Assembly: GCF_016650035.1 (NCBI RefSeq)
Contig: NZ_JAENWM010000041.1
Location: 1 to 33,157, forward strand
DNA from: Clostridium sp.
GTDB taxonomy: Bacteria > Bacillota > Clostridia > Clostridiales > Clostridiaceae
DNA: 33,157 bases
Direction of reading: 5' to 3'
Both the position numbers and the translations under genes were made by a program. The notes beneath the pieces are model-generated. The model was not told where the DNA came from and ran no database searches. It saw nothing but the letters and a program-made list of their open reading frames with translations. Below, one piece after another: positions 14,411-22,637 of this stretch (position 1 is its first letter; the number at the start of each line of letters is the position of its first letter).

Positions 14411-14464
14411 ATTAAATGATATATCGTTTAATGATATAGTATTCTATTTTGATTAAATTGTCAA
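14411..14464 (-). promoter_or_regulatory. padR promoter with overlapping palindromic operator
   Basis: On the minus strand TTGACA (14464-14459) and TACTAT (14441-14436) are 17 bp apart, close to the vegetative consensus. A 22-bp near-perfect palindrome at 14411-14432 (arms ATTAAA/TTTAAT, core TGATATATCG, one mismatched pair) and an overlapping ATATC-N7-GATAT (14421-14437) cover the -10 and start site. That is where a PadR repressor would block transcription. Confidence 0.65.
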
Positions 14465-14530
14465 TTTTTTGTTACATTGTTTATATTACTAATCAAAACT
14501 TATTAATAAGTTTTGTGAAAATATAAATAA

Positions 14531-14561
14531 ACAAAAAAAAACTCTTAAAAATTAAGAGTTT
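14531..14561 (-). terminator. Terminator of the helicase/nuclease cassette
   Basis: On the minus strand AAACTCTTAA (14561-14552) pairs with TTAAGAGTTT (14548-14539) around three bases. A run of T residues to about 14533 follows, just after the nuclease stop codon. Confidence 0.88.
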
Positions 14562-14563
14562 AT

Positions 14564-15316
14564 TTACATATCCTTTAGAACAAAAGCATCACATACGTGA
14601 TTACCTCCAGCAAATTCACAATACTTACACTGCTTACTATAAAGTTCACTGTTAAATTTGGTATCAAAATCATAATTATCCAATCTGCGTATTAGCTCCA
14701 TAATTTTTTCTTCATGAATTCTATGAACACTTTCTGAATAATTAATAGTAATAATGTCATCTTCGAATTGAGGTTGCCAAAATTTCATACTTATATTTTC
14801 AATAGGTGTATCTTTACTAAATATTTCTAAAGACCTTTCTCCTATTATATACATATAAATAATAGCTTGCATTCTTTTACACACTTCTTTATAGTCCAGT
14901 TTCCGTTTCTCTGTTTTCCAGTCCCAAATTTCTATTTTATTATTCGGTTTAATAATTATCAAATCATACTTTGCCTGAATTCTAATATTGTCTTTCCTCA
15001 TTTTAATTTCATATTCCGGTAAATATATATTTTCATCTGAAATCGGAAATTTTTCTTTTAATGAATTATACCAATTTATAAGTTCAGTATTTTTATTATC
15101 TATGCTCACAGGAATACTCGAAAAATATCGTTGACAGATAAGATGAAAATCTAGTCCAATGTTCATATTTTCATAATAATCCTCATCATTTATTGAATCG
15201 TTTTTCCATCTAATATTATCCAAATACTTTATCTTAAATTTTAATGGGCATTTATCAAAAGTGTTTAATAAATTTTGACTATAGTAGATGTGATTTAATT
15301 CTCTAATGTCTAACAT
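14564..15316 (-). CDS. Stand-alone PD-(D/E)XK nuclease with Fe-S cysteine motif (AddB/Cas4-like)
   Basis: A 250-residue RecB-type nuclease. Motif I His58 (GLDFHLICQRY), Asp118 (QAKYDLIII), the D132-W-K134 catalytic pair (EIWDWKTEK) and the QAxxY-like MQAIIYMY (150-156) are all present. Cys23 (DKCPLKFK), Cys230, Cys233 and Cys242 (QCKYCEFAGGNHVC) have the one-plus-three spacing of the iron-sulfur cluster in AddB and Cas4 nucleases. It lacks any helicase domain. Its ATG overlaps the end of the UvrD-like helicase gene (AAAGGGGTG precedes it), so the two are translated together. It is likely the nuclease arm of a three-protein DNA-end processing complex. No cas genes are nearby. Confidence 0.88.
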   Translation of the reverse strand: MLDIRELNHIYYSQNLLNTFDKCPLKFKIKYLDNIRWKNDSINDEDYYENMNIGLDFHLICQRYFSSIPVSIDNKNTELINWYNSLKEKFPISDENIYLPEYEIKMRKDNIRIQAKYDLIIIKPNNKIEIWDWKTEKRKLDYKEVCKRMQAIIYMYIIGERSLEIFSKDTPIENISMKFWQPQFEDDIITINYSESVHRIHEEKIMELIRRLDNYDFDTKFNSELYSKQCKYCEFAGGNHVCDAFVLKDM

Positions 15317-17517
15317 TTACCATCACCCCTTTGTAAGTGTATGTATCTTTGAAGAACATTAAAATAGTGCGAAGGTTTATTTTCATTCCATTTCCCTTCA
15401 TTAGATTTAGATGCCATTAAAATCAAATATTCTTTTGCTCTAGTTATTCCTACATATAAAAGTCGTATTTTCTCATTTATAATTTGTATTTTCGCTTCTT
15501 TAAGCGGATCTTCACAAATACTATTCCCTAAAATTTTTGCAATCTCAGCTTTGCAAAGCACTGTTGGATTTTTAAATTCGTATTTTAAATAATAATAGTC
15601 TTTAAATTTATCTGTTGTCATATATGGGTATTGATAGGATGTTATATTTAATATTAATACGCAATCCCATTCCAGACCTTTAGCTTTGTGACAAGTAGAT
15701 ACTGTTATTCTATCAGGAGAGGGCTCATATCCTTCTAGGTCATAAATTATACCTGAAATAAGATTTAATATACTGTTTTTTTCATCTAGCAGCTGATCTG
15801 CTAGATATCCTAAGGAAAATCCACTATTATCTTTAGACTTTAATCTAATATAAGATGCAACCGCCTCTGCCATTGCTTTGTTTTCAAGACTAAAATTTAA
15901 AATATCGCTAATATGTAAGATCAGTCTATCTAAATGTGTTTGTGGATATTCAAATATAGTTTTAATTTGTTCCATGGACTTTAGAAATTCCTTATACACC
16001 TTTGAATTTAAAATATCTCGTGGAATATCTTTAGAATTTATTATTCCTCCCTCAGGATACATCAGCTTTTCTATTTCGTAATTTTGTATAAAATCGAACA
16101 ATTTTTCGCTTTCTGAATCTCGCTCTTCTATAAACACATTCTGAATTAAATTTTTAAATTTAACACTATCTTGCGGCCTTGAAATAAAATGTAATAGACA
16201 TCCTAAAGTATTCGTAACTTTAATTCTTTTATCTGATTTATTTGATAGTTCATCACACCCAAGATTTAAAGCTCTGAGTTTATCCGCTATTTCTGTAACC
16301 TGATTATTATATGGAACTAATATTGCACAGGTTTTACTTGGATGTTTTTCTTTAAATTTCTGTGCTAAATTAATAGCCCTTTCCATTTCATCTTCACTTG
16401 AGCTACAAACCATAGCACTTATTCCATAATTAAAAGCATTAGATGTTCTGATTTCAAAGTTCTCTGTGAGACTTTTAATCTCTTGGTTTACTAATGCGCC
16501 TCTACATTTTTCTTCTGCATGATGATTATTTGTAAACTGGACTAATTCGTTTGCTAAATTAATAATATTATTTGTACTACGACCTGCCATAAACATTTGA
16601 AACACTTCATTTGCATTATCACTAAACTCTCTGAAAAATTTTGGATCTGATGCTGTAAATGTTCCTGTTATACTTTGATTAACATCCCCTACTCTAACTA
16701 AATTGCCGCTTTTATGGGAGATTAGACTAAGTATTTTTCCCTGGATTAAATTTGAGTCTTGACACTCATCTTCAAATACAAATGTATATTTTTTTTGTAG
16801 TTTTCCTCTAAGTACATCATCATTTTTTAAAAGCTTGTATGCAAGGATTAACAAATCATTATAATCTATATATCCCTCTTTTTTTAGAGTTTTAGTGTAG
16901 GAATCATAAATTTCAGATATATATACTAAAATACTATTTTCATTTAAATATTTTAATTCATCTTTTAATTTTTCTGGAGAAATGTCATTTATCTTAAGTT
17001 CACCAATAATTGTATCCACTGTTTTGAAGAAATCATTCCACCAATCATTTTGTTTTCCTTCGTATTTATTTATGGCTTTATCTGATATCATAGCCTTAAA
17101 TACACTTTCTCCTCCTTTTCTTCTCCACTGTGAAATGCAATTGTTTAAGTACAAACTCTTATTTACATCATCCAATATTTGAAAATCTTCATTAACTCCC
17201 ATTACATCTGGTCTTTCTTTTAAAATCTTTAGTGCCAAGCTATGTATAGTCATAACTTCATAATCATTACTTGCAGTTATACCAGTATTTTGTAACACTC
17301 CTGAAATTCTATGTTTAAAATTATTCACTGCACTATTCATAAAAGTCACTATAAGTATTTTACCAGGTTTATGAACTTTATCTTTTATAATTTCACATAC
17401 TAGATTACATATAATAAAGGTTTTGCCCGCTCCTGGAACTGCTGGCACTGCCATAGTTCCCCCTCGGTATTCCATTATAGGCTTTTGATCATCCCTATAG
17501 ATTATTTCCTTCAACAT
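15310..17517 (-). CDS. UvrD/Rep-family ATP-dependent DNA helicase
   Basis: A 735-residue superfamily 1A helicase with all motifs intact: Q motif (YRDDQKPIMEYRGG), Walker A PGAGKT, Ia VTFMNSAVNNFKHR, II FEDECQDSNLIQ, III VGDVNQSITGTF, IV AGRSTNNIINLANEL, V TCHKAKGLEWD and VI LLYVGITRAKEYLIL. It should move 3'-5' on single-stranded DNA. Unlike AddA or RecB it has no C-terminal nuclease; a separate nuclease gene overlaps its end. The frame extends to GTG 17532, within the preceding gene, but GAGGTG at about 17526-17521 favours ATG 17517 (close spacing) as the start. It is the middle gene of the cassette and the only intact motor in it. Confidence 0.9.
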   Translation of the reverse strand: MLKEIIYRDDQKPIMEYRGGTMAVPAVPGAGKTFIICNLVCEIIKDKVHKPGKILIVTFMNSAVNNFKHRISGVLQNTGITASNDYEVMTIHSLALKILKERPDVMGVNEDFQILDDVNKSLYLNNCISQWRRKGGESVFKAMISDKAINKYEGKQNDWWNDFFKTVDTIIGELKINDISPEKLKDELKYLNENSILVYISEIYDSYTKTLKKEGYIDYNDLLILAYKLLKNDDVLRGKLQKKYTFVFEDECQDSNLIQGKILSLISHKSGNLVRVGDVNQSITGTFTASDPKFFREFSDNANEVFQMFMAGRSTNNIINLANELVQFTNNHHAEEKCRGALVNQEIKSLTENFEIRTSNAFNYGISAMVCSSSEDEMERAINLAQKFKEKHPSKTCAILVPYNNQVTEIADKLRALNLGCDELSNKSDKRIKVTNTLGCLLHFISRPQDSVKFKNLIQNVFIEERDSESEKLFDFIQNYEIEKLMYPEGGIINSKDIPRDILNSKVYKEFLKSMEQIKTIFEYPQTHLDRLILHISDILNFSLENKAMAEAVASYIRLKSKDNSGFSLGYLADQLLDEKNSILNLISGIIYDLEGYEPSPDRITVSTCHKAKGLEWDCVLILNITSYQYPYMTTDKFKDYYYLKYEFKNPTVLCKAEIAKILGNSICEDPLKEAKIQIINEKIRLLYVGITRAKEYLILMASKSNEGKWNENKPSHYFNVLQRYIHLQRGDGKC

Positions 17518-19573
17518 CTTCACCTCGCTCACTTAAAATTTCTACAAGGATATCTGAAAATATACTTTCTTGTTGATATCCATTTAAAGAATATTCACTA
17601 CCATATATATATAATTCACCGCTACATTTCCTTAAAAGTCCATGGACAACGGACATTAAAATTCCGTATATATTATTGTTTTCTTTTTCCTGCGTATAGA
17701 TATCATTAATATCCCAATTACTTCTTAATACATAGGAATTTGATAATTCCTTTATATTTCTTGAACACCACATATTGCTGTTAATATCTGTCCATATTTG
17801 GACCTTAGAACTTAAATTAGAGGTTAAATAAGTATAGGGTGACGTAAAAAGTATAGCATTATCTTGTAAAAGCTTTTCTTGAATTTCATTCAACGAACAA
17901 AATTCACTCCCTTCTCTTAGTATAAATTCTATAAATCTTTCTTCCGAAGACCTTCCTTTAAATTCTAATTTATTTAGTGTATTTACGAAACTTTCGCAGC
18001 ATTCATATAAATTTATGTAGTCCTCTATATGTTCTTTAACTTTTGGTAGCATTATAAGCACTTCTAAAAATGCACTTCTGAAAAATTCAGCTAGCGGCAC
18101 CTTGTGCTCTGAAAAGTGAATTTTATAATTTTCAATCCAATTTTTGAGTTTAATATATTTATCTACGTAAGTAGCCCCTACTCTATCTTTCACTTCATTA
18201 TTAAGCTCGGGAAGTTCGCTAGAAACTACTAACGAAGATAATAATGAACTTCTAATTGGATCTAACTGTAACATAAAAGAAAAAAAGTTTTTATAATCTT
18301 CGCCAGTTAATTTTATACTTTTATAATCATTACAGAGTACCGATAGTACTATTAATGGGTGTAAATATTCATTGTCTATAAATCTATATTTTTTTGAAGT
18401 CTCCATGATTGATATACCCAATGTTTTTGCTTTTTTCTGTAGCGCGTAGGCGATAATAAAATCATTAAACGGACAAATTACAGCTATGTCCACAGGCTTA
18501 AATCCCTGCATTAATAGCTCTTCAACTTTTAATAATATCTTCTGTACCATTTCTGATCTTAGTTGTGATGTCATATCTATATGAGCTTGTAAAAATCCAT
18601 TTATTTTTTCTTTATCGTGGTTATGTGCCCTATTATCTATTACACGTGCAAAATCAATAAATTCGTCATTGCAGCAAAAATGATCATCTAAAGTAATTTC
18701 ATGGTATTCAATATTTAATTCTTCCTTTAGATAATCAGAGTTAGCCCCATAATAACTACAGAATCCACCCTTTGGGTTATAAAATAAGTATGCCTTATCT
18801 ACATTATTAATAATCTTAAATATAAGTTCTAGCTCTGCTGGTGAAGCCTCATCTATATCATCTACAATAAGATATTTTATTTTATTTATATTACAATATC
18901 TTGCGTCCCGAAGTAAATAATTATTATAAAGGTAAAAACACAATCCATAATCTACAACGCCATTACCTAACAATTTTGATATGTAATACTGGGTTACTTC
19001 ATCCAATTGATTATAGGTTTCTTTTACTAAAAAATCATTTACCTCTAATGAATTATATAACCTGCTCCCTATTTCATTAAAAGGCACTAATGATAGTGCA
19101 GCATTATTAATGTTAGATATCAAATCTGAAGCTATTTTAGTAGAAGTTGATATTATATCACTAAAGTACCCTTTAGATGTTCTAAAATGCTCCACTAATG
19201 CTTTCATTGCATAATTTGTAGCATCAAAAGATGCAAATTCAGGCTTTAGCAAATTATTTTCTATTTTCTTACAATTCTCTACTACATAGGGCCAATAAAG
19301 TGATAGTTCTTTCCTAATAAATCCATAGTAGGAGCTTTTTCTAATCTCCCCATTGGTATTAAAAATCATATCTTTTGTCCATGTTATATTTTGATATTTG
19401 TTCATAAACATGCACAATATACTTGTGCTTTTAATGTTTTCGTTTTCTATCATGTTCCTGTATTTAGAAATTGCCAGCGTTGTTTTTCCACTAGCAGAAT
19501 TCCCTTTAACTAAGATACATTGCTGTGTGAATTTATTTTCATTTATTATTTCGTTAGCTGCTGCATATTTCAT
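17495..19573 (-). CDS. Degenerate UvrD-like ATPase (AddB-type pseudo-helicase), first gene of the cassette
   Basis: A 692-residue protein with a superfamily 1 helicase outline but eroded motifs. Walker A is good (24-32, GNSASGKTT). Motif II reads VDDIDE at 237-242 instead of VDExQD. Motif III reads YNPKGGFCSYYGA (265-277) where GDPxQ...RGA is expected. Motifs V and VI are unrecognisable near ILFTSPYTYLTS. It therefore probably binds, and may slowly hydrolyse, ATP without being a motor, like the helicase-like half of AddB. It has no cysteine cluster or nuclease domain at its C-terminus. ATG 19573 follows GAGGTG. It overlaps the helicase gene by 23 bp, and all three cassette genes form one unit ending at 14531. 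A structural partner of the helicase and nuclease is the simplest reading. Confidence 0.8.
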   Translation of the reverse strand: MKYAAANEIINENKFTQQCILVKGNSASGKTTLAISKYRNMIENENIKSTSILCMFMNKYQNITWTKDMIFNTNGEIRKSSYYGFIRKELSLYWPYVVENCKKIENNLLKPEFASFDATNYAMKALVEHFRTSKGYFSDIISTSTKIASDLISNINNAALSLVPFNEIGSRLYNSLEVNDFLVKETYNQLDEVTQYYISKLLGNGVVDYGLCFYLYNNYLLRDARYCNINKIKYLIVDDIDEASPAELELIFKIINNVDKAYLFYNPKGGFCSYYGANSDYLKEELNIEYHEITLDDHFCCNDEFIDFARVIDNRAHNHDKEKINGFLQAHIDMTSQLRSEMVQKILLKVEELLMQGFKPVDIAVICPFNDFIIAYALQKKAKTLGISIMETSKKYRFIDNEYLHPLIVLSVLCNDYKSIKLTGEDYKNFFSFMLQLDPIRSSLLSSLVVSSELPELNNEVKDRVGATYVDKYIKLKNWIENYKIHFSEHKVPLAEFFRSAFLEVLIMLPKVKEHIEDYINLYECCESFVNTLNKLEFKGRSSEERFIEFILREGSEFCSLNEIQEKLLQDNAILFTSPYTYLTSNLSSKVQIWTDINSNMWCSRNIKELSNSYVLRSNWDINDIYTQEKENNNIYGILMSVVHGLLRKCSGELYIYGSEYSLNGYQQESIFSDILVEILSERGEDVEGNNL

Positions 19574-19673
19574 ATTATCACCTCAATATAATCCATTATT
19601 TTATATTTTACCATATTTAGTACAAATTAAACAAAGACCAAGAAAAAAGTAAAAGAGAACATTTTGTTTTTAA

Positions 19674-20723
19674 TTATTTATCAGATGATAATACCTTAAG
19701 TAATAGCTTAGCTATAAAATAACCTATAATAGTGAATATGACAGCCCCAATGGTAAATGTGCTCAACCTTCCCCTTTCATAATAAATACTCCCTGCCAAA
19801 AGCCCTAAGCAGATAGCAAAACCAATGCTAAAGATAGGTTCTAAATTTTTAAAGGATATTAGTTTTAAATTATATTCTAAGCTTCTCTTTTTATAGGATA
19901 CATATGATAAGTACAAAAATAAACAAGTTAATATAAAAAGTATTAATAATTTTAACTTATAATCTATATAATAAAAAGTTCTATACAGTTCTTTACCGCT
20001 ATTTGCTGTATTTTCAAGCCAGCGCTCTTGAGTTAAATTATAACTATAAATATTTAACCAAGGTCCTATTTTATCAACAATTATATAAAAATTTTCCATA
20101 TAGAAGCGATCAATTAAACTCTGCAACACCAATGTTATAAAGTATGGCACTATAAGTATTATTCCACCTACTATACCTGCAACTATGCTATTTCCCATAA
20201 CCGTTTGTGCAAGCATAATAAAAGTAAAAATGCAAATGTACTGAAATATATCCATAAGAACCCATATAACTATATCAGAGTATGGGTTTAATACAGTGTC
20301 AAGGTTGTTAATATTTGCAACATATAATAAGCTTAAGAATATATATGTTACTACAAAACTTATAAGGATACTTAGCACCCCAACAATCCATTTATTGAGT
20401 ATTATCTCTTTCCTAGTAAAGGGCATAGAAGCTAAAAATCCCTGATTTTCACTAGCTTTTTCACCCGCAAATAAAATCATGGCGATTAATATTACAACAA
20501 ATATCATTACAAGCACATATGTACCCCGTTCATGAAGTCCGTTATTAAACCATCTATCAGTCCATACTTCACCATGTTGCTGAAAATATATTTCATTTTG
20601 ATTTAATGCGGATATAACACCATAAACCTTAAAATATAATAATATAACAATAGTTAAAAGGGTTACCCATTTTACATTTATCCATTCCTTATAGAAAAGG
20701 GCCTTATTTATAATTTTATTCAT
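19674..20723 (-). CDS. ABC-2 type transporter permease
   Basis: A 349-residue membrane protein with about eight transmembrane helices. It has a long extracellular loop after helix 1 (about 35-65, with QQHGEVWTDRWFNNGLHERG) and a cytoplasmic segment ENQGFLASMPFTRKEIILNK, the coupling region typical of this permease type. It pairs with the ATPase encoded upstream, whose stop it overlaps by 8 bp; GAGGAGG precedes ATG 20723. With the GntR regulator the trio resembles the B. subtilis ytr system, which exports or senses cell-wall-active compounds. Substrate unknown. No obvious terminator hairpin follows before the helicase cassette 100 bp away, so some read-through into it is possible. Confidence 0.85.
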   Translation of the reverse strand: MNKIINKALFYKEWINVKWVTLLTIVILLYFKVYGVISALNQNEIYFQQHGEVWTDRWFNNGLHERGTYVLVMIFVVILIAMILFAGEKASENQGFLASMPFTRKEIILNKWIVGVLSILISFVVTYIFLSLLYVANINNLDTVLNPYSDIVIWVLMDIFQYICIFTFIMLAQTVMGNSIVAGIVGGIILIVPYFITLVLQSLIDRFYMENFYIIVDKIGPWLNIYSYNLTQERWLENTANSGKELYRTFYYIDYKLKLLILFILTCLFLYLSYVSYKKRSLEYNLKLISFKNLEPIFSIGFAICLGLLAGSIYYERGRLSTFTIGAVIFTIIGYFIAKLLLKVLSSDK

Positions 20724-21606
20724 TTTTATCCTCCTCTTCTACGAAATATATAAAGATATCCTCAAGACTCATATTAAGAATTTCTATAAAGTCAGCACCC
20801 ATATCATAAAGTCTTTTTTTAAATTCTTTTGTGTAATTTTTAGTAATTATATAGTTTACTCTTCCTATAGTCTCAATCCTAATTACTCCCTCAAGAGAAG
20901 ATAGATTTTTATGCGTGTCCTCATTGTCCTTAAATACAACTTGAAGTTTTATTAAGCTATTTTTAGCTTCTTCTATAGAGCTCATGTATTTTATTTCACC
21001 ATTTTTAATTATTGCTACTTTATCACAAATTCTCTCGATATGTTCTAGATGATGTGAGGAAATAAATACAGTTATACCTCTTGAAGCCACTTCATCTACA
21101 ATAATGGACATTATTTCTTTTTTAATCACAGGATCAAGGCCGGATGTGGGCTCATCAAGTATTAAAATATCTGGCTTTAAGCTTAAGTTTAAAAGAATAG
21201 CTACTCTCATCTTCATACCTTTGGAAAGCTCTCTTATTCTTCTCTTCACAGGAATTTTAAATTTTTCATTAAGTTCATCAAATCTCTCCTGTGAAAAATT
21301 ATTATAGGTTTTCTTATAAAAGTTCATAAGTTCCTTTACTTTGAAAGATGAAAAATATTGATTTTCATCGGATACATAACCTATCCTCTGTTTTACTATA
21401 TTATTGTCAAATACCTCTTCATCATTTATTAATATTTCCCCTTCATTAACTCTATAAATACCTGTTAGGCATTTTATTAATGTAGTTTTACCCGCACCAT
21501 TCTCGCCAATTATTCCAAATATACTCCCCTTGTTTACATGTAAATCTACATTCCTTAGAATATATTTACCATCTATCTGTTTGCTCACATTTTTTATATC
21601 AATCAA
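20716..21606 (-). CDS. ABC transporter ATP-binding protein (YtrB-like)
   Basis: A 296-residue ATPase: Walker A GENGAGKT (34-41), Q-loop in SDENQYF, signature LSKGMKMR, Walker B ILILDEPTSGLDP, switch region ISSHHLEH. The C-terminal 75 residues form the accessory domain seen in ABC-2 exporters of the YtrB/BcrA type. It starts at TTG 21606 behind GGGGG; no ATG is available near the family N-terminus. It lies 32 bp after the GntR gene and overlaps the permease gene, which supports one three-gene operon repressed by the GntR protein. Confidence 0.9.
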   Translation of the reverse strand: MIDIKNVSKQIDGKYILRNVDLHVNKGSIFGIIGENGAGKTTLIKCLTGIYRVNEGEILINDEEVFDNNIVKQRIGYVSDENQYFSSFKVKELMNFYKKTYNNFSQERFDELNEKFKIPVKRRIRELSKGMKMRVAILLNLSLKPDILILDEPTSGLDPVIKKEIMSIIVDEVASRGITVFISSHHLEHIERICDKVAIIKNGEIKYMSSIEEAKNSLIKLQVVFKDNEDTHKNLSSLEGVIRIETIGRVNYIITKNYTKEFKKRLYDMGADFIEILNMSLEDIFIYFVEEEDKNE

Positions 21607-21638
21607 ACTAACGCCCCCATTTTATAAATTTCAATAGT

Positions 21639-22010
21639 TTAAAACTCACTATAAATTTCATTAAGTATATCAATTAACGTGCCCTTATCAACTCCTATAT
21701 AATGTGCTTCTATAATTATTTTCTTCATATGTTCTTTTATTTCTCTCATCTTTTCTGCATCCATGATAGGTTTAAAATTCTCTACTACAAAGGTTCCTTT
21801 TCCTCTTATAACTTCAATTGCCTTCATTCGCTCTAGCTCAATATATGCTTTGCTTATAGTATTAGGATTGATTGTTATAAGCGAGGCAAGTTCCCTTACA
21901 GAAGGCAGTTTATCCCCTGGCTTTAATATTCCTTTTATTATGTTTTCCTTTACTTTCTCAATAATCTGTTCATAAATAGGCTTACTGCTTCTGCTGTCGA
22001 TATTTATCAA
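21639..22010 (-). CDS. GntR family transcriptional regulator, YtrA subfamily
   Basis: A 123-residue short GntR regulator. The winged helix is residues about 10-75: IYEQIIEKVKENIIKG, then LPSVRELASLITINPNTISK, then ELERMKAIEVIRGKGTFV. A C-terminal about 45-residue helical tail replaces the large effector domain, which is diagnostic of the YtrA group. Such proteins repress an adjacent ABC exporter operon and release it when cell-wall antibiotics or related stress occur. It starts at TTG 22010 behind AAGGTG. A perfect 8-bp-arm inverted repeat lies between its promoter and start, indicating autorepression. Confidence 0.92.
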   Translation of the reverse strand: MINIDSRSSKPIYEQIIEKVKENIIKGILKPGDKLPSVRELASLITINPNTISKAYIELERMKAIEVIRGKGTFVVENFKPIMDAEKMREIKEHMKKIIIEAHYIGVDKGTLIDILNEIYSEF

Positions 22011-22061
22011 AGTTTCACCTTCTCTCGAATAATTAAACTATCCATTGTATATGTGTACTGT

Positions 22062-22119
22062 GTGTACTACTTTACATAGTACACAACATAAATGTAGTTC
22101 TTTATACTTATATTGTCAA
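22062..22119 (-). promoter_or_regulatory. Promoter and YtrA-type operator of the GntR-ABC operon
   Basis: On the minus strand TTGACA (22119-22114) and TACATT (22096-22091) are 17 bp apart. Just downstream is GTGTACTA (22062-22069) with TAGTACAC (22077-22084), a perfect inverted repeat with a 7-bp centre. An extra GTGTACT half-site is at 22053-22059. Position over the start site suits a repressor. Confidence 0.7.
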
Positions 22120-22185
22120 GTGCCAATTTACAAATATTTATATAATAACGGACCCAAGATTTGAAAAAACGGTAGCATTCTCTTA

Positions 22186-22235
22186 TTGACATAATTTATT
22201 ATAGTGTTATCATTATACATATAATACCGATGTAT
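22186..22235 (+). promoter_or_regulatory. Promoter and PadR-type operator of the padR/HAAS-SEDS operon
   Basis: TTGACA (22186-22191) and TATCAT (22208-22213) are 16 bp apart. ATACAT (22215-22220) and ATGTAT (22230-22235) form an inverted repeat with a 9-bp centre directly at the transcription start. It contains the ATGT/ACAT-type half-sites reported for PadR proteins. Confidence 0.6.
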
Positions 22236-22295
22236 CGAATTGCTAGGCATAAAAACAATACCATCTTAATCAAGAATTATAAAGGAGGCGACAAC

Positions 22296-22637
22296 ATGTC
22301 AATAAACAAAGAACTTTTAAAAGGGAGTACGGTAATTCTCATACTTAAATTAATTAATAAAAAACCAATGTATGGATATGAGATGATAAAAGAGATGGAA
22401 GAAAAATCAAATGGGGTTTTTAAATTAAAGGAGGGTACACTTTATCCGATTCTTCACACCTTAGAGGCAAAGGGACTAGTTGAGGCCTATTGGGATGAAG
22501 GCTCTGGTAATCGTCCCAGAAAATACTACAGGATAATGGATGAAGGTCTATTGTCTTTGAAGGAAAAAGAAGAAGAATGGACAACTTTCCGTTCCACCGT
22601 TGATAAAATATTATGGGAGGCCGTATTATGGGCGTAG
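22296..22637 (+). CDS. PadR family transcriptional regulator
   Basis: A 113-residue repressor: LKLINKKPMYGYEMIKEMEE, FKLKEGTLYPILHTLEAKGL and the wing GNRPRKYYRIMDEGLLSL are classic PadR. The frame stretches back to 22230, but AAAGGAGGCG at 22281-22290 sets the start at ATG 22296. It overlaps the next gene by 10 bp. PadR genes next to HAAS-domain membrane proteins are a common pairing in Firmicutes, in which the regulator controls its own operon. Confidence 0.93.
   Translation: MSINKELLKGSTVILILKLINKKPMYGYEMIKEMEEKSNGVFKLKEGTLYPILHTLEAKGLVEAYWDEGSGNRPRKYYRIMDEGLLSLKEKEEEWTTFRSTVDKILWEAVLWA

Noticed and set aside
14564-15316. Cas4 of a CRISPR locus
   Set aside because: The nuclease has Cas4-like residues, but there is no repeat-spacer array and no cas1/cas2 in the window; the neighbouring helicases fit an AddAB-like system better.
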